A stretch of 64,000 nucleotides of DNA, taken from CAYRUD01 sp964427425. Its GTDB lineage: Bacteria; Chlamydiota; Chlamydiia; Chlamydiales; FEN-1388. The stretch's first letter is position 1, and each line of letters opens with the position of its first letter. The DNA is taken from assembly GCA_964427425.1 (NCBI GenBank), contig CAYRUD010000002.1, positions 89,657 through 153,656 on the forward strand. The letters run 5' to 3'. The notes beneath the pieces were generated by a model that was given only the letters and a program-made list of their open reading frames with translations, made no database searches and was not told the origin of the DNA. The position numbers were made by a program, and so were the translations under genes. Below, in pieces: positions 8,712-17,520 of the stretch.

Positions 8712-10410
8712 TCGTTGTACAAGGCAAGTCGACGAGGTCTTTGGGGCCCCAAAACTGAGGCGGCAATGTGAATTCAAAGGCGTCTTCCATAATCCACTCT
8801 TGCCTCAAGCCCTTATACCTCTTAAAGAGAGCTCCACTCAAATCGACGAGCTCTTTTTTGATCACGGCCCTCATTTTTCCTGAACGTTGCTCAAAATGGA
8901 GAAGATCGATGAGTGGGATCGCAACAGGTTTCCACTCTTCGGGTGGTAGATGAAGGTTCTTCAAAGAAACAATATGCCCATTGAGTTGATGCTGAATTGC
9001 AGCTGCCGCGACGAGCCCTAAATTATAGCAATAGGCGCAATCAAAGTGAGAAGGATCCGCGGATCTTCCCTCATAGCCGTAAAAGGTAGTCTGTGATGAA
9101 TATTTCGAGTAAAGCTCAGGGTATTTTCTTTGAAGCTCTTGAGAGACGAGCTTCTCGATAAGGCTTTCTGTCTCGATTTTAGAAACCTGAACATTACCAT
9201 GAGGGTCGCGCTCTTCAATGAGCTGAAGCTCGTAAGAGAGAGGAAAAAGTGATAACGTATTCTTCGCATCATCGCTTAAATGATCGTAGATATACTCCAG
9301 GCGCTTTTGAGGGATAAAGATATCTTTAAGTTCATTGTATAAGGGATGGTGTGATGACAAAAGGACATTCAGCTCATCGAGAAGCGCTTTTACGTCGACC
9401 ATCGACTCTATTAAGCCCTCGGGGATGAGAATAACCCCATAAGGCTTACCACTTTCTATTCTTTTAACGACAACTGAGACGATCTCTTGCGTAATCTCAA
9501 GAAGGGTTTTTCTCTCTTGAGCCACTTCTTCTGAAATAAAAGATAAAGTTGGATGTGTCGACAGCGCGCACTCTAACGTGATGTGGGAAGCTGACCGCCC
9601 CATCAATCGAATGAAGTAAAAGTACTTTTTGGTCGAAAGACAGTCTCTTGCAATATTCGATATGAGAGACGAATACACCTTTGTCGCAGTATCGAAACCA
9701 AATGAAATCGGTATATCTTTAGACTGAAGATCGCCATCAATCGTCTTAGGAACACCAATCACTGTACAGCTTCGTATTCCACGCACGTGGAGCTCATTGG
9801 CGATAAACGCTGCATTCGTATTTGAGTCATCACCGCCTATTATGACAAGCCCCGTCAGCTGATGCATTTGAACTGTCTTTATGACATTATCAAAGTCTTC
9901 TTGAGCCTCTACTTTTGTGCGTCCTGATCCCATGCAGTCAAAACCGCCAATGTTACGAATCGAATCAATTATCTTCCGATCAAAGTCGATATAGCGATTC
10001 TCAATAAGTCCTTGAGGTCCATTTAAGAAGCCTATGAGATGAAACCGTCCACTTGCAGTCTCTTCAAATGCATCAAATATCCCTGAAAGAACGTTATTTC
10101 CTCCTGGAGCCGGACCTCCTGAGAAAACAACACCTATTTTCATGATGACTTCATGATGTTGATGTGGTTTATGGTGAGCTTCATGAAACACGACATGAGA
10201 GTCTCGAAAATTCTTGAGTGTCGGCAAAATGCGATCTATCTCATCTCGCTCTTCTTTAGAAAGAGAATTGAGTTCAGGCTGGATAGACACTCGTTTGAAT
10301 GTGAGGGATGATATATCTTTTAGAAGAGAGGAAACGCGAGGCTTATAGCTTTTCTTATGTTGAAGCAAAAGATTGCGAACGTGGATCGGACTGCTGTGAT
10401 TCTTCTCCAT
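8680..10410 (-). CDS. pfp: diphosphate-fructose-6-phosphate 1-phosphotransferase (PPi-PFK)
   Basis: 576-residue cytosolic glycolytic enzyme that phosphorylates fructose 6-phosphate using pyrophosphate. The nucleotide/PPi loop is 'GVVFSGGPAPGGNNV' near residue 92. GGDDSNTNAA near residue 192 carries the second Asp that is characteristic of PPi-using rather than ATP-using enzymes (GGDGS). The catalytic loop is 'PKTIDGDL'. Length matches the long group II PFP seen in plants, spirochaetes and Chlamydiae. The start ATG at 10410 has AAGGAG upstream. Chlamydiae typically carry PPi-dependent PFKs and lack the ATP form. Confidence 0.93.
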   Translation of the reverse strand: MEKNHSSPIHVRNLLLQHKKSYKPRVSSLLKDISSLTFKRVSIQPELNSLSKEERDEIDRILPTLKNFRDSHVVFHEAHHKPHQHHEVIMKIGVVFSGGPAPGGNNVLSGIFDAFEETASGRFHLIGFLNGPQGLIENRYIDFDRKIIDSIRNIGGFDCMGSGRTKVEAQEDFDNVIKTVQMHQLTGLVIIGGDDSNTNAAFIANELHVRGIRSCTVIGVPKTIDGDLQSKDIPISFGFDTATKVYSSLISNIARDCLSTKKYFYFIRLMGRSASHITLECALSTHPTLSFISEEVAQERKTLLEITQEIVSVVVKRIESGKPYGVILIPEGLIESMVDVKALLDELNVLLSSHHPLYNELKDIFIPQKRLEYIYDHLSDDAKNTLSLFPLSYELQLIEERDPHGNVQVSKIETESLIEKLVSQELQRKYPELYSKYSSQTTFYGYEGRSADPSHFDCAYCYNLGLVAAAAIQHQLNGHIVSLKNLHLPPEEWKPVAIPLIDLLHFEQRSGKMRAVIKKELVDLSGALFKRYKGLRQEWIMEDAFEFTLPPQFWGPKDLVDLPCTTIMSQYGQLTE

Positions 10411-10664
10411 GAAACTCCTTCAAACCCATTAATTGAGTATCCAAGGAGTATATATACGCCCGAGTTGTATAAAAAAGAATATTAAGAGTTGGCAGATTCA
10501 TTAACGCCACATTAAGCTATCACCATAAAACCCTTACATCTTTTTTTAGTGACTAAAAGAAGTAAGGCGAAAACCTTTGACTCAATTCAGCCCGATAGCG
10601 AAGTTATCTTTATATTCTCACTTTAAGAATAAAAGAGATATTCGCCATCGAAGCTATATGCTCA

Positions 10665-11999
10665 TTAAGCAGAACGCAGTATATTGAATGCTCTATGATA
10701 TAAATGTGGATGGACTACCTTAATGTACTGTAGAACATTATGGTTTGCTAAAACTGCTTCTAGAAGAAAGTCAGGACTCGTATTAAATTGACGCGCGTAT
10801 TGGACAACGCCTGCGTTAAATGAAATAGCTTCTAAGACGAAATCCTTATCCTTTCGAAGCTCAGGCGAAGAGAAAGCGATTGCCAACGCACAGTTTTTAA
10901 TAGCAGTAAGAACAACCTCTTTATCTCCTCGAAGAGCACTACTCACACAAGGAAGAAGAGCTCCATTGAGATTTACAATCGCGAGGGCTACTCGCTTGTC
11001 ATTTTTGAATTTATCGAAAATCAGTTTGAATTTTTGATAGAAAATCTCTGTACTGTATTTTCTGACGTCTATTCGCTTTAAGAAGAGAGCTAAACCCTTT
11101 AACAATTGCCAGTGTATTCCTTTATCTTCTGTGTAATGCTCGCTTACAAGATCATATACATAATCGAAGTCAACCAAAGCTTGATCAACCGCTGCCTGAT
11201 CTGATACATCAAGAAATTCCATACTGACAAAAGTGCTTTTTATAGCTAGAGCTAAAACTTCCTTATCTATCTGTACAGATTTGGCAGCACACTTAAACGC
11301 TTGCGGGTACAAAGAGACAACCTCTTTAACTAAAGCCTTATCGCTGCCATATAGACCGACTATTTTCTCAAGAGTAGAGCGTAATGTCTCGATATAAGTC
11401 TCGTTGCCGCTTTTTTTTAAAAGAATCGGTTGTAAAGACTCAAAACCGCAATCATCTTTTATTTTCGGAACTTTCATTGTTTCGTGAAGACATCCCGCTA
11501 TCTCTTTTGCCACCTCTAGGGCTAGCTTGCTATTTGATTGAATCCTCTTATCGAGGATCTTATACAGAGCTGAAAAATTAATTTCAGCGACCTCTAATTT
11601 AAACACACACTCTGAGTTAAACAGCAATAAGCTCAAATCATCACCAGACAAGGCACTCGCAAATGCACCGCCCATTTGATTAAAATAACGCTGATCTTGC
11701 GCCGCTGGGTCAATACTTCGAAACTCTCGTATTTCTTGAAGAATTGCCTTTATCTTTCCGATAGAAGATTTTATCGCGATAGACGCTATCTCATTATCTT
11801 CTTGCAAAAACTTACTCGCGTACTGAAATGCACTACCATTATTTCTTACTGCGGCCAAGACAACTTTCCGAATATTTTTGACTTTCGCATCAACATCTTT
11901 CAATCGAAGACCATCTTCACTAACTAAACGCAGCGCTTCTTGCTCATCACCTAACAGATGTGTTACTTCATCATTTGATTTGTATTGCTGAACTTTCAT
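10665..11999 (-). CDS. DUF4116-like repeat protein, first of the array
   Basis: 444-residue protein built of about 45-residue helical repeats resembling DUF4116 ('LRGDKEVVLTAIKNCALAIAF', 'LRKDKDFVLEAISFNAGVV'). Function unknown. DUF4116 repeats occur in protists, giant viruses and host-associated bacteria. The protein ends in the motif NILRSA, shared in form (ILRS/IVRS) with three other members of this cluster. It lacks the long Ser/Asn-rich head of the members at 13320 and 17521. No signal peptide or membrane segment is visible, so export, if any, would be type III; that is inference. It is preceded and followed by gene-free gaps of 250-280 bases, so it is probably monocistronic. Confidence 0.8.
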   Translation of the reverse strand: MKVQQYKSNDEVTHLLGDEQEALRLVSEDGLRLKDVDAKVKNIRKVVLAAVRNNGSAFQYASKFLQEDNEIASIAIKSSIGKIKAILQEIREFRSIDPAAQDQRYFNQMGGAFASALSGDDLSLLLFNSECVFKLEVAEINFSALYKILDKRIQSNSKLALEVAKEIAGCLHETMKVPKIKDDCGFESLQPILLKKSGNETYIETLRSTLEKIVGLYGSDKALVKEVVSLYPQAFKCAAKSVQIDKEVLALAIKSTFVSMEFLDVSDQAAVDQALVDFDYVYDLVSEHYTEDKGIHWQLLKGLALFLKRIDVRKYSTEIFYQKFKLIFDKFKNDKRVALAIVNLNGALLPCVSSALRGDKEVVLTAIKNCALAIAFSSPELRKDKDFVLEAISFNAGVVQYARQFNTSPDFLLEAVLANHNVLQYIKVVHPHLYHRAFNILRSA

Positions 12000-12280
12000 A
12001 ATTATCCGTTAATTTATGATTAATTAAAAACCTAGCTATTATAACACTCAATGAATTATTAAAAAATAATTAACCACAAATATACAAGACATCATTTAAT
12101 TAAACGGAATAATATCCAACGAAAAATAATAGATACTTAGACGAACAAAGAGAGAATAACAAACACAGAGGAAGAACTATCAGGACACTCCCTCTGCCGT
12201 TTGATCAAGGGATCGAGGCAAAACTCGCACTACATTAAACAATGAAGCATGCACATTCTGTATAGGAAAGGCAGAACCGA

Positions 12281-13081
12281 TTATACGTACAGTTCTCTGG
12301 TAATCCAATCAACGGTTAAGGAAAGGCTTCTTTGACGAGCCTCATAATTCGAGCATTCATGATTTGCATCTTCTAGGCGTATGAGATCAGTACGAAGAGA
12401 TTTTTTTCTACCATCAAGGTATTTGTCAACATGATCGGGAAGGACAACCTCATCGTTTTCATGAGATATAATGAGAAACGGCAAAGAAAGGGACGCTTCT
12501 AAAGCCTTGGTTGAATCTAAATTGAGTAGTTCTTGAACAAGCTTTTGAGAAACAGGCTCACCTTTGAAGAATAATGCGCCAGCATTCATTTGAGCGCTGC
12601 CCACTTGAGCGTTGTTCAGCCAAAATGCGGCATCAAACATAGGCGCTTGTATGATTGCAGCTTTAGGCATGGAAAACGTACGAGCTAATGCATGGGTTAC
12701 AACCATTCCGCCGTACGATCTGCCCCATAGTATCATTCGAGTTGGATCAAGGATCTCATTTTGCGATTGAGCCCACTCAAGCACGGACAAAGTATCTGAG
12801 ACTGCGTCAAAAAAACCTATTTCTTGAGGATGCCCAAAGCTGTCGCCACAGCCCCGATAGTCAAATCGAATTGAAGCAATGCCCCTCAATGCGAGCTTCT
12901 CTGAAAGCTCAACTTGATAGCGATACCTACCTGTTTTATTACCCAAAAAACCATGACACAAGATGACATAAGGCCAAGGAGCTCTTTGATCCGCTCTCGA
13001 AGCCAATGGAAGATGAAGGCATACTGAAATATGGGTACCGCCACTTGGTATATAAAAAAGAGATCTTGACTCTTCCGCCAT
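12281..13081 (-). CDS. alpha/beta hydrolase (acyl-esterase/peptidase-like)
   Basis: 266-residue single-domain alpha/beta hydrolase. Features in order: oxyanion-side motif 'LCHGFLGNKTGRYRY' near residue 40, 'IRFDYRGCGDS' near 71, nucleophile elbow GRSYGG near residue 121, a likely acid in 'ISHENDEVV', and catalytic His in 'DANHECSNYEAR' near 243. This order fits serine hydrolases of the S9/esterase group (for example BAAT/acyl-CoA thioesterase or dienelactone-hydrolase-like); the substrate is unknown. I use the ATG at 13081, preceded by AAGGA; an upstream TTG at 13090 lies too close to it. The gene interrupts the DUF4116 array. Confidence 0.83.
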   Translation of the reverse strand: MAEESRSLFYIPSGGTHISVCLHLPLASRADQRAPWPYVILCHGFLGNKTGRYRYQVELSEKLALRGIASIRFDYRGCGDSFGHPQEIGFFDAVSDTLSVLEWAQSQNEILDPTRMILWGRSYGGMVVTHALARTFSMPKAAIIQAPMFDAAFWLNNAQVGSAQMNAGALFFKGEPVSQKLVQELLNLDSTKALEASLSLPFLIISHENDEVVLPDHVDKYLDGRKKSLRTDLIRLEDANHECSNYEARQRSLSLTVDWITRELYV

Positions 13082-13226
13082 CGTGCTCAAATTCCTTTGT
13101 TGATCTTATTCTCTCTTAACACCTCGCCTGAAATCATATCAACTAGGAGAACTAATAAGAAAGTAATCAAAGACTCTTATATGAACGAGAGCCTTTCTTT
13201 TGGTAACGAGCACGGGCAGGCAAGTT

Positions 13227-13258
13227 AAAGAGAGGAGGTGTTATAACCTCCTCTCTTT
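13227..13258. terminator. hairpin, probable terminator of the 13320-15440 gene
   Basis: Perfect 13-bp inverted repeat (13227-13239 with 13246-13258, six-base loop). It has only a short T tail on either strand. A second small hairpin (7-bp arms, 13267-13273 with 13279-13285) sits between it and the stop codon of the leftward gene. Together they probably end that transcript. Confidence 0.6.
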
Positions 13259-13319
13259 CATAGAGTCCTTAACTTCGTGTTAAGGTCGTCCTATTCATTA
13301 GTGATAACAGACAGAATTG

Positions 13320-15440
13320 TTACTGTGAACGAACTATGGTTCCATATTTCTTCTTAAACTGCACTAATGTATCAGGCGGAAAAATACTACTGCCCATAGC
13401 CTGCTTTACGCGCGCAAGAAAGTTCGCATAAGTTGCCGGATTTTGAAAAATTACCCTACTCACAAACTCGTGGTTTAACAACAAAGAATGATCAAATGAA
13501 AGCACAGCATCTTCGTCTTCGATTGCAGCATGAAGTGCAATTTCCTCATCACGCTTCAAAGAATCTACTATATATAAATAAGCTCTGCCATATCGACTTA
13601 CAAGTAAAGGGACTATCTCTTTATTGCTGTTACCCCTAAGACCGCCCATTAAGATTGGTAAATAAACTTTCTCAAAGCTCTTGAGAGCATTTTGCCAGCA
13701 AGCCTTGGCGCTTCCTTGTGTATCCCCGAGTTCGCGGATATATGTCTTACATTTTTTTAATGAATCAGTGAGTTGATCAATAATCTGAGTCGCGAATTCT
13801 ATATCACACAAATAACCACTCTTGCATAAGCCGAGGAGAATTAATTTAAGATCATTATATGTTTTTATTAACGTCGTTAATAATCTTCTTTTTTGGGTAT
13901 CGAATTCCTGTTGATCTATCTCCCCATTGCTTAGTCGTTGTTCGACATTTGCCCATTCATGAATATTGGGAATCATTATTTCAAACCCACGATGAATTGC
14001 TTGGATGACCCCTTGCTTATCACTTGGATTCTCGATACACGATGAAAAGAGCGAATTTATATTAAGCACTTCGGAAATAAGCTCGTGATCAGCTTGCAGC
14101 TCTTTACTTGCATGCTTGAAGGCAAAAACATTATTCTTGAGGGCTGCTCGAACAATCTCTTTATCATTTTTTAAGGTGTCATCTGCATATTGAAGAGCTT
14201 CTCCAAAATTAGTTATAAAATTCAAAAACTGATCTCTTTCCTTGCCCATCTCAGAAATAAAAGAGCGGAAGGCCTCTACAATGGAGATTGCATTCTCATC
14301 ATTGGTGCTTTTATGCGATATCAAATTCACTATACCAAGAATAAACCGAATATCGTCAGCAAGGCCAGATTGATTACCAAAGATCTCTTTCTTGTCTACT
14401 ACTTCACAATTTTTAACTAAAAGTTTACTAATATTATCTAGGTTGAGGCGAAAGACTGCCGCAAGATCTTCGTCAAGACTCATTCCCTCTGAGAGGGCTT
14501 TTGCAACTTCGTCATATGCTACATAAAGACACTCTTTAAGAAGCTGGGGCTCCTTCTCAAGAAGTTCTTTATCAGCATATTGAATAGCTCTGATATCTCT
14601 CTCAGACGCTACTTGAACCAATAAGCCATTTTCTCTATAGAACGAACAAGCTTTTCTCAAACTCATCGGAGATAGCCGTAGCATGAGACAAATCATCTTA
14701 TCGTCTTCAAAATCATCACTCATTAGTCTTTCACAAAAACTATCCATGATACTCTGCAAGCTTTTTGTCGTCTCTTGATGCATCTTCAAGTCAGCCCATG
14801 TCGATTGGAAACTCCACCTCTCCCTATAAGAACTCACCGGCTCATGTACACTCGCCATGAAAGAGTGCAAAAGGGATACAATACAATGAATTGAGTCTGG
14901 ATCTTCTTTGTGAACACGACCAAGCAATTCCTGAAGCTTTTCAAGTAATTCAGGACAATAGTTTTTAGAATTCTTTCTTAATGATCCAAAGATTTCATCA
15001 AGACCAGTAATAATCTCTAATGCATTCTCTGAAAGTCTAGGGGCCTCAAGCTGGATTATATCTCTACTACTACCACTTCCATCTCGAGTAAAAAGATGTG
15101 CAAACGCTCTTAAAGGATCCTCTCTCGTCGACACATTGAGGCTATAGCTACCTAAATATACCGAAGGCTTATTTTCACTACCTGGTTGTTGAGTATATAT
15201 AACGCCAATGAAACCGGGCATCGGCATACTATGAGAAAAAGATGACCCTACGGAGCTTACCCGTTGCGTGGCTGATGAATTCACTACGTTTTGTGCAACG
15301 CTATTGACTCTATTTCCGGATCGAGTTCTCGAATCAATAGGAGTGGACTGTGAATTTGATGTCGTTTGATTAGAAGAAGAGGAGGCGACATTGTTAGCAT
15401 TATTATACGTTGGCGTTGATGATGTTTTATTAATATTCAT
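13320..15440 (-). CDS. DUF4116-like protein with Ser/Asn-rich head (copy A of duplicated gene)
   Basis: 706-residue protein. The first about 75 residues are Ser/Thr/Asn/Gln-rich and look disordered, with NRVNSVAQNVV in the middle. A helical body follows. DUF4116-like repeats are clearest near residues 410-450 ('LKNDKEIVRAALKNNVFAFKHASKEL') and again near 620-650. It ends YGTIVRSQ, the cluster's common tail. The polar, signal-less N-terminus would suit a type III secretion signal (inference). The start has GAGG at a good distance. The gene at 17521-19416 is a paralogue matching through most of its length, so this is one half of a tandem duplication. Confidence 0.8.
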   Translation of the reverse strand: MNINKTSSTPTYNNANNVASSSSNQTTSNSQSTPIDSRTRSGNRVNSVAQNVVNSSATQRVSSVGSSFSHSMPMPGFIGVIYTQQPGSENKPSVYLGSYSLNVSTREDPLRAFAHLFTRDGSGSSRDIIQLEAPRLSENALEIITGLDEIFGSLRKNSKNYCPELLEKLQELLGRVHKEDPDSIHCIVSLLHSFMASVHEPVSSYRERWSFQSTWADLKMHQETTKSLQSIMDSFCERLMSDDFEDDKMICLMLRLSPMSLRKACSFYRENGLLVQVASERDIRAIQYADKELLEKEPQLLKECLYVAYDEVAKALSEGMSLDEDLAAVFRLNLDNISKLLVKNCEVVDKKEIFGNQSGLADDIRFILGIVNLISHKSTNDENAISIVEAFRSFISEMGKERDQFLNFITNFGEALQYADDTLKNDKEIVRAALKNNVFAFKHASKELQADHELISEVLNINSLFSSCIENPSDKQGVIQAIHRGFEIMIPNIHEWANVEQRLSNGEIDQQEFDTQKRRLLTTLIKTYNDLKLILLGLCKSGYLCDIEFATQIIDQLTDSLKKCKTYIRELGDTQGSAKACWQNALKSFEKVYLPILMGGLRGNSNKEIVPLLVSRYGRAYLYIVDSLKRDEEIALHAAIEDEDAVLSFDHSLLLNHEFVSRVIFQNPATYANFLARVKQAMGSSIFPPDTLVQFKKKYGTIVRSQ

Positions 15441-15567
15441 TTTTCCTCAAAAATTAAATGGAATCATAAAATACAATAATTCAATTCATAACTAATTTAA
15501 AACAATTAATAAAAAAATAATTTGTATATTATTACAAGGCTCTAATTAAATAAAAATAAAACCTTTT

Positions 15568-15816
15568 ATGATAAAACAGTTTCAAATTTTCACTCTTGAG
15601 GAGAAAAGAGCTATTAGATTGAGGCTTTGTAATTACATGAAGACTTGGAGAGGAGCTGATCCGAATTTTTACGAATGCATTTTTGGATCATCAATACGAG
15701 CTAAACTCTCAAGGTATGTTGAGCCTCTAGCAATACATTCACGAGAAGGATCCAATACAATCAAAGGAAGGATGAACGGTTACACCCTTCCTCTATCGAA
15801 TACGAGAACTAGTTAG
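15568..15816 (+). CDS. small ORF or gene remnant, opposite strand to its neighbours
   Basis: 82 residues, no family recognised and no clear ribosome site. It lies head-to-head with the gene ending the preceding block and tail-to-tail with the next. A diverged copy of the same stretch is at 19565-19740, including an identical 21-base run (15745-15765 and 19637-19657). In that copy a stop codon follows after ten codons. Either this is a real small gene whose duplicate died, or both are remnants of an older gene. Coding status is uncertain. Confidence 0.3.
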   Translation: MIKQFQIFTLEEKRAIRLRLCNYMKTWRGADPNFYECIFGSSIRAKLSRYVEPLAIHSREGSNTIKGRMNGYTLPLSNTRTS

Positions 15817-15836
15817 CGCTTAAGGGAAATGTGATG

Positions 15837-17240
15837 TTACTGCGAGCGTAGTATCCCATATGCCTTCTTCAGCAGCTCATTATCATTGAAATAGTCGACA
15901 ACATGTGGATTTACATGGACCGACTCTAGAAGAAAGTCGAAATCATGATTGAATTCTTCAGCATAATCAACAACTGCCTCATTCACATACACAGCGTCAA
16001 GAACGAATTGCTTGTCTGTTTTTAGTGACTCACTTGCGTACTCAAACGATGATTCGTGATTCTTAATGGCATAAAGCGCAAGGTTTCTCTTTCTCATCAG
16101 CTCATCGGATGCATACCCAAGCGCCAGCCCATATCTTTTAACAACTTCGATCATGACAGTTTCATTGTCTTTGAATCTCTCGAGTAATGAGGCAAAATCA
16201 CCCTCGATTTCGGTAATATTGATATCATCATCGATCTCTTTATCAACTGCAAGTCTAAGTACATCCGCTAATCCGAGAATACACTCTAAACATATTTCAT
16301 CATCGTGCATGAAATGTTTAACGATGACTTCATAAACTAGCCAAAAATCAGCGCACGCCATTTCTCGACCGAGAACATCTAGTGAGAGAGAAGCTTTCAG
16401 TCGAGCTATCGCATTTAACACTGCAATTCTTATAAAATCTCGATTCATTTGAAGACTCTCATCGACAAATTCAAAAGCCGCGCAATCGTTTTCAATGGCT
16501 TGGCGACCTAGTTCAAAATCTTTTCTGCATTCAAGGCTCGCGTACTTGATAAATGTACCTCTATAGTTAACAGCTGCTTGGATAACTTGTCTCATATCCA
16601 CATGAGTCTTTACGATGCTGTTAATGACTCTATTGAAGTATTCAAGAGAGCGATTGTTTAAGTTCCCATGCGAGCTTTCCTGATCGATAAGAAGCGAAGA
16701 GATGCAACTTAGAACAGAGGCAAGTGACATCGCATCTACATCCGATTTCTCTTCAGGCTTAATTCGCGACTTAATCACTTGATCAAATCGCGTCATAGCA
16801 AGTCTCCACTCTTCTTCTGAGCCCGTTAACACTCCCTTGAGATTGTGGATAGAAGCGTTAACAGAAGCGACAAACGCTTCGTTATCACAAGAAAGATGGC
16901 CTCTCTCAAACTTGAGCAAATAAATATCGATCACATCATTTACAATTAATTTATCACACTGCAGATCAGGATTAAGCGCATTATAATTGCAAATACTCTC
17001 AGCAATAGCCGACCGCGCGCTCAATTTGTCTACGATGCCATGAAGGCGAGCACGCTTTTGAAGCATCTCAGTAGGTATAAGTACCGGCTCGTATATAATT
17101 GATCTCGCTAATCGACTAATCTCTTCTTTTCGTTCATTCACGAATGATAGGGTCTGATTTACGTCTGAATTGATTTCTATAGTTGAAGAAGATAGAGCTG
17201 ATAATTGAATTGAATTGGACGAGATACTTTGTAAAGACAT
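15837..17240 (-). CDS. DUF4116-like repeat protein (copy A of second duplicated gene)
   Basis: 467-residue protein of unknown function. N-terminus MSLQSISSNSIQLSALSSST is Ser-rich; the body contains DUF4116-like repeats ('RKDFELGRQAIENDCAAFEF', 'RKRNLALYAIKNHESSFEY', 'KTDKQFVLDAVYVNEAVVDY'). It ends in GILRSQ, the shared tail. The start ATG has AAGGTG immediately upstream. The N-terminus and 5' flank are almost repeated at 19947, where only a shortened, broken copy survives. No signal peptide or membrane segment. Confidence 0.8.
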   Translation of the reverse strand: MSLQSISSNSIQLSALSSSTIEINSDVNQTLSFVNERKEEISRLARSIIYEPVLIPTEMLQKRARLHGIVDKLSARSAIAESICNYNALNPDLQCDKLIVNDVIDIYLLKFERGHLSCDNEAFVASVNASIHNLKGVLTGSEEEWRLAMTRFDQVIKSRIKPEEKSDVDAMSLASVLSCISSLLIDQESSHGNLNNRSLEYFNRVINSIVKTHVDMRQVIQAAVNYRGTFIKYASLECRKDFELGRQAIENDCAAFEFVDESLQMNRDFIRIAVLNAIARLKASLSLDVLGREMACADFWLVYEVIVKHFMHDDEICLECILGLADVLRLAVDKEIDDDINITEIEGDFASLLERFKDNETVMIEVVKRYGLALGYASDELMRKRNLALYAIKNHESSFEYASESLKTDKQFVLDAVYVNEAVVDYAEEFNHDFDFLLESVHVNPHVVDYFNDNELLKKAYGILRSQ

Positions 17241-17387
17241 GACACCTTCCGTTCATTTAAGGCAGGAAAGCATACTCCAATAATTACTTAAAATTGAGTA
17301 AAAAACAAATTAACAAATCAAAGAGAGACCACTCTAATTAGCACGAAAACAAGCCTGAAAAATTTATTATACAACTCTCAACTATAT

Positions 17388-17429
17388 TTATTCAGATCTC
17401 AGGGTTATTTGCGCGCTCTTGAGTAATTT
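17388..17429 (-). pseudogene. relic of the C-terminus of a 20095-21537-like gene
   Basis: Read on the minus strand, this stretch encodes KLLKSAQITLRSE followed by a stop. The last residues of the intact gene at 20095-21537 are KLLKSAQAILRSE. An in-frame stop precedes the relic, so nothing upstream remains coding. It marks the junction of the tandem duplication. Confidence 0.75.
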
Positions 17430-17520
17430 TTAAAGTAAATATCCCTTAAAATTCTCATTGAGAGCGCTTAAATGATAAGACCTAAAACCAACAAAAACAG
17501 TAATCAAGCAGATTCACAGT

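Noticed and set aside
8368..8883. 171-codon plus-strand frame bridging the end of oppF and the end of pfp
   Set aside because: Both underlying genes are certain in other frames; the frame has no recognisable motif and begins inside oppF.
12000..12280. Possible small RNA in the gap before the alpha/beta hydrolase
   Set aside because: I looked for the conserved loops of SRP RNA, RNase P RNA and tmRNA in this gap and in the gaps at 40980, 46945 and 63615 and saw none.
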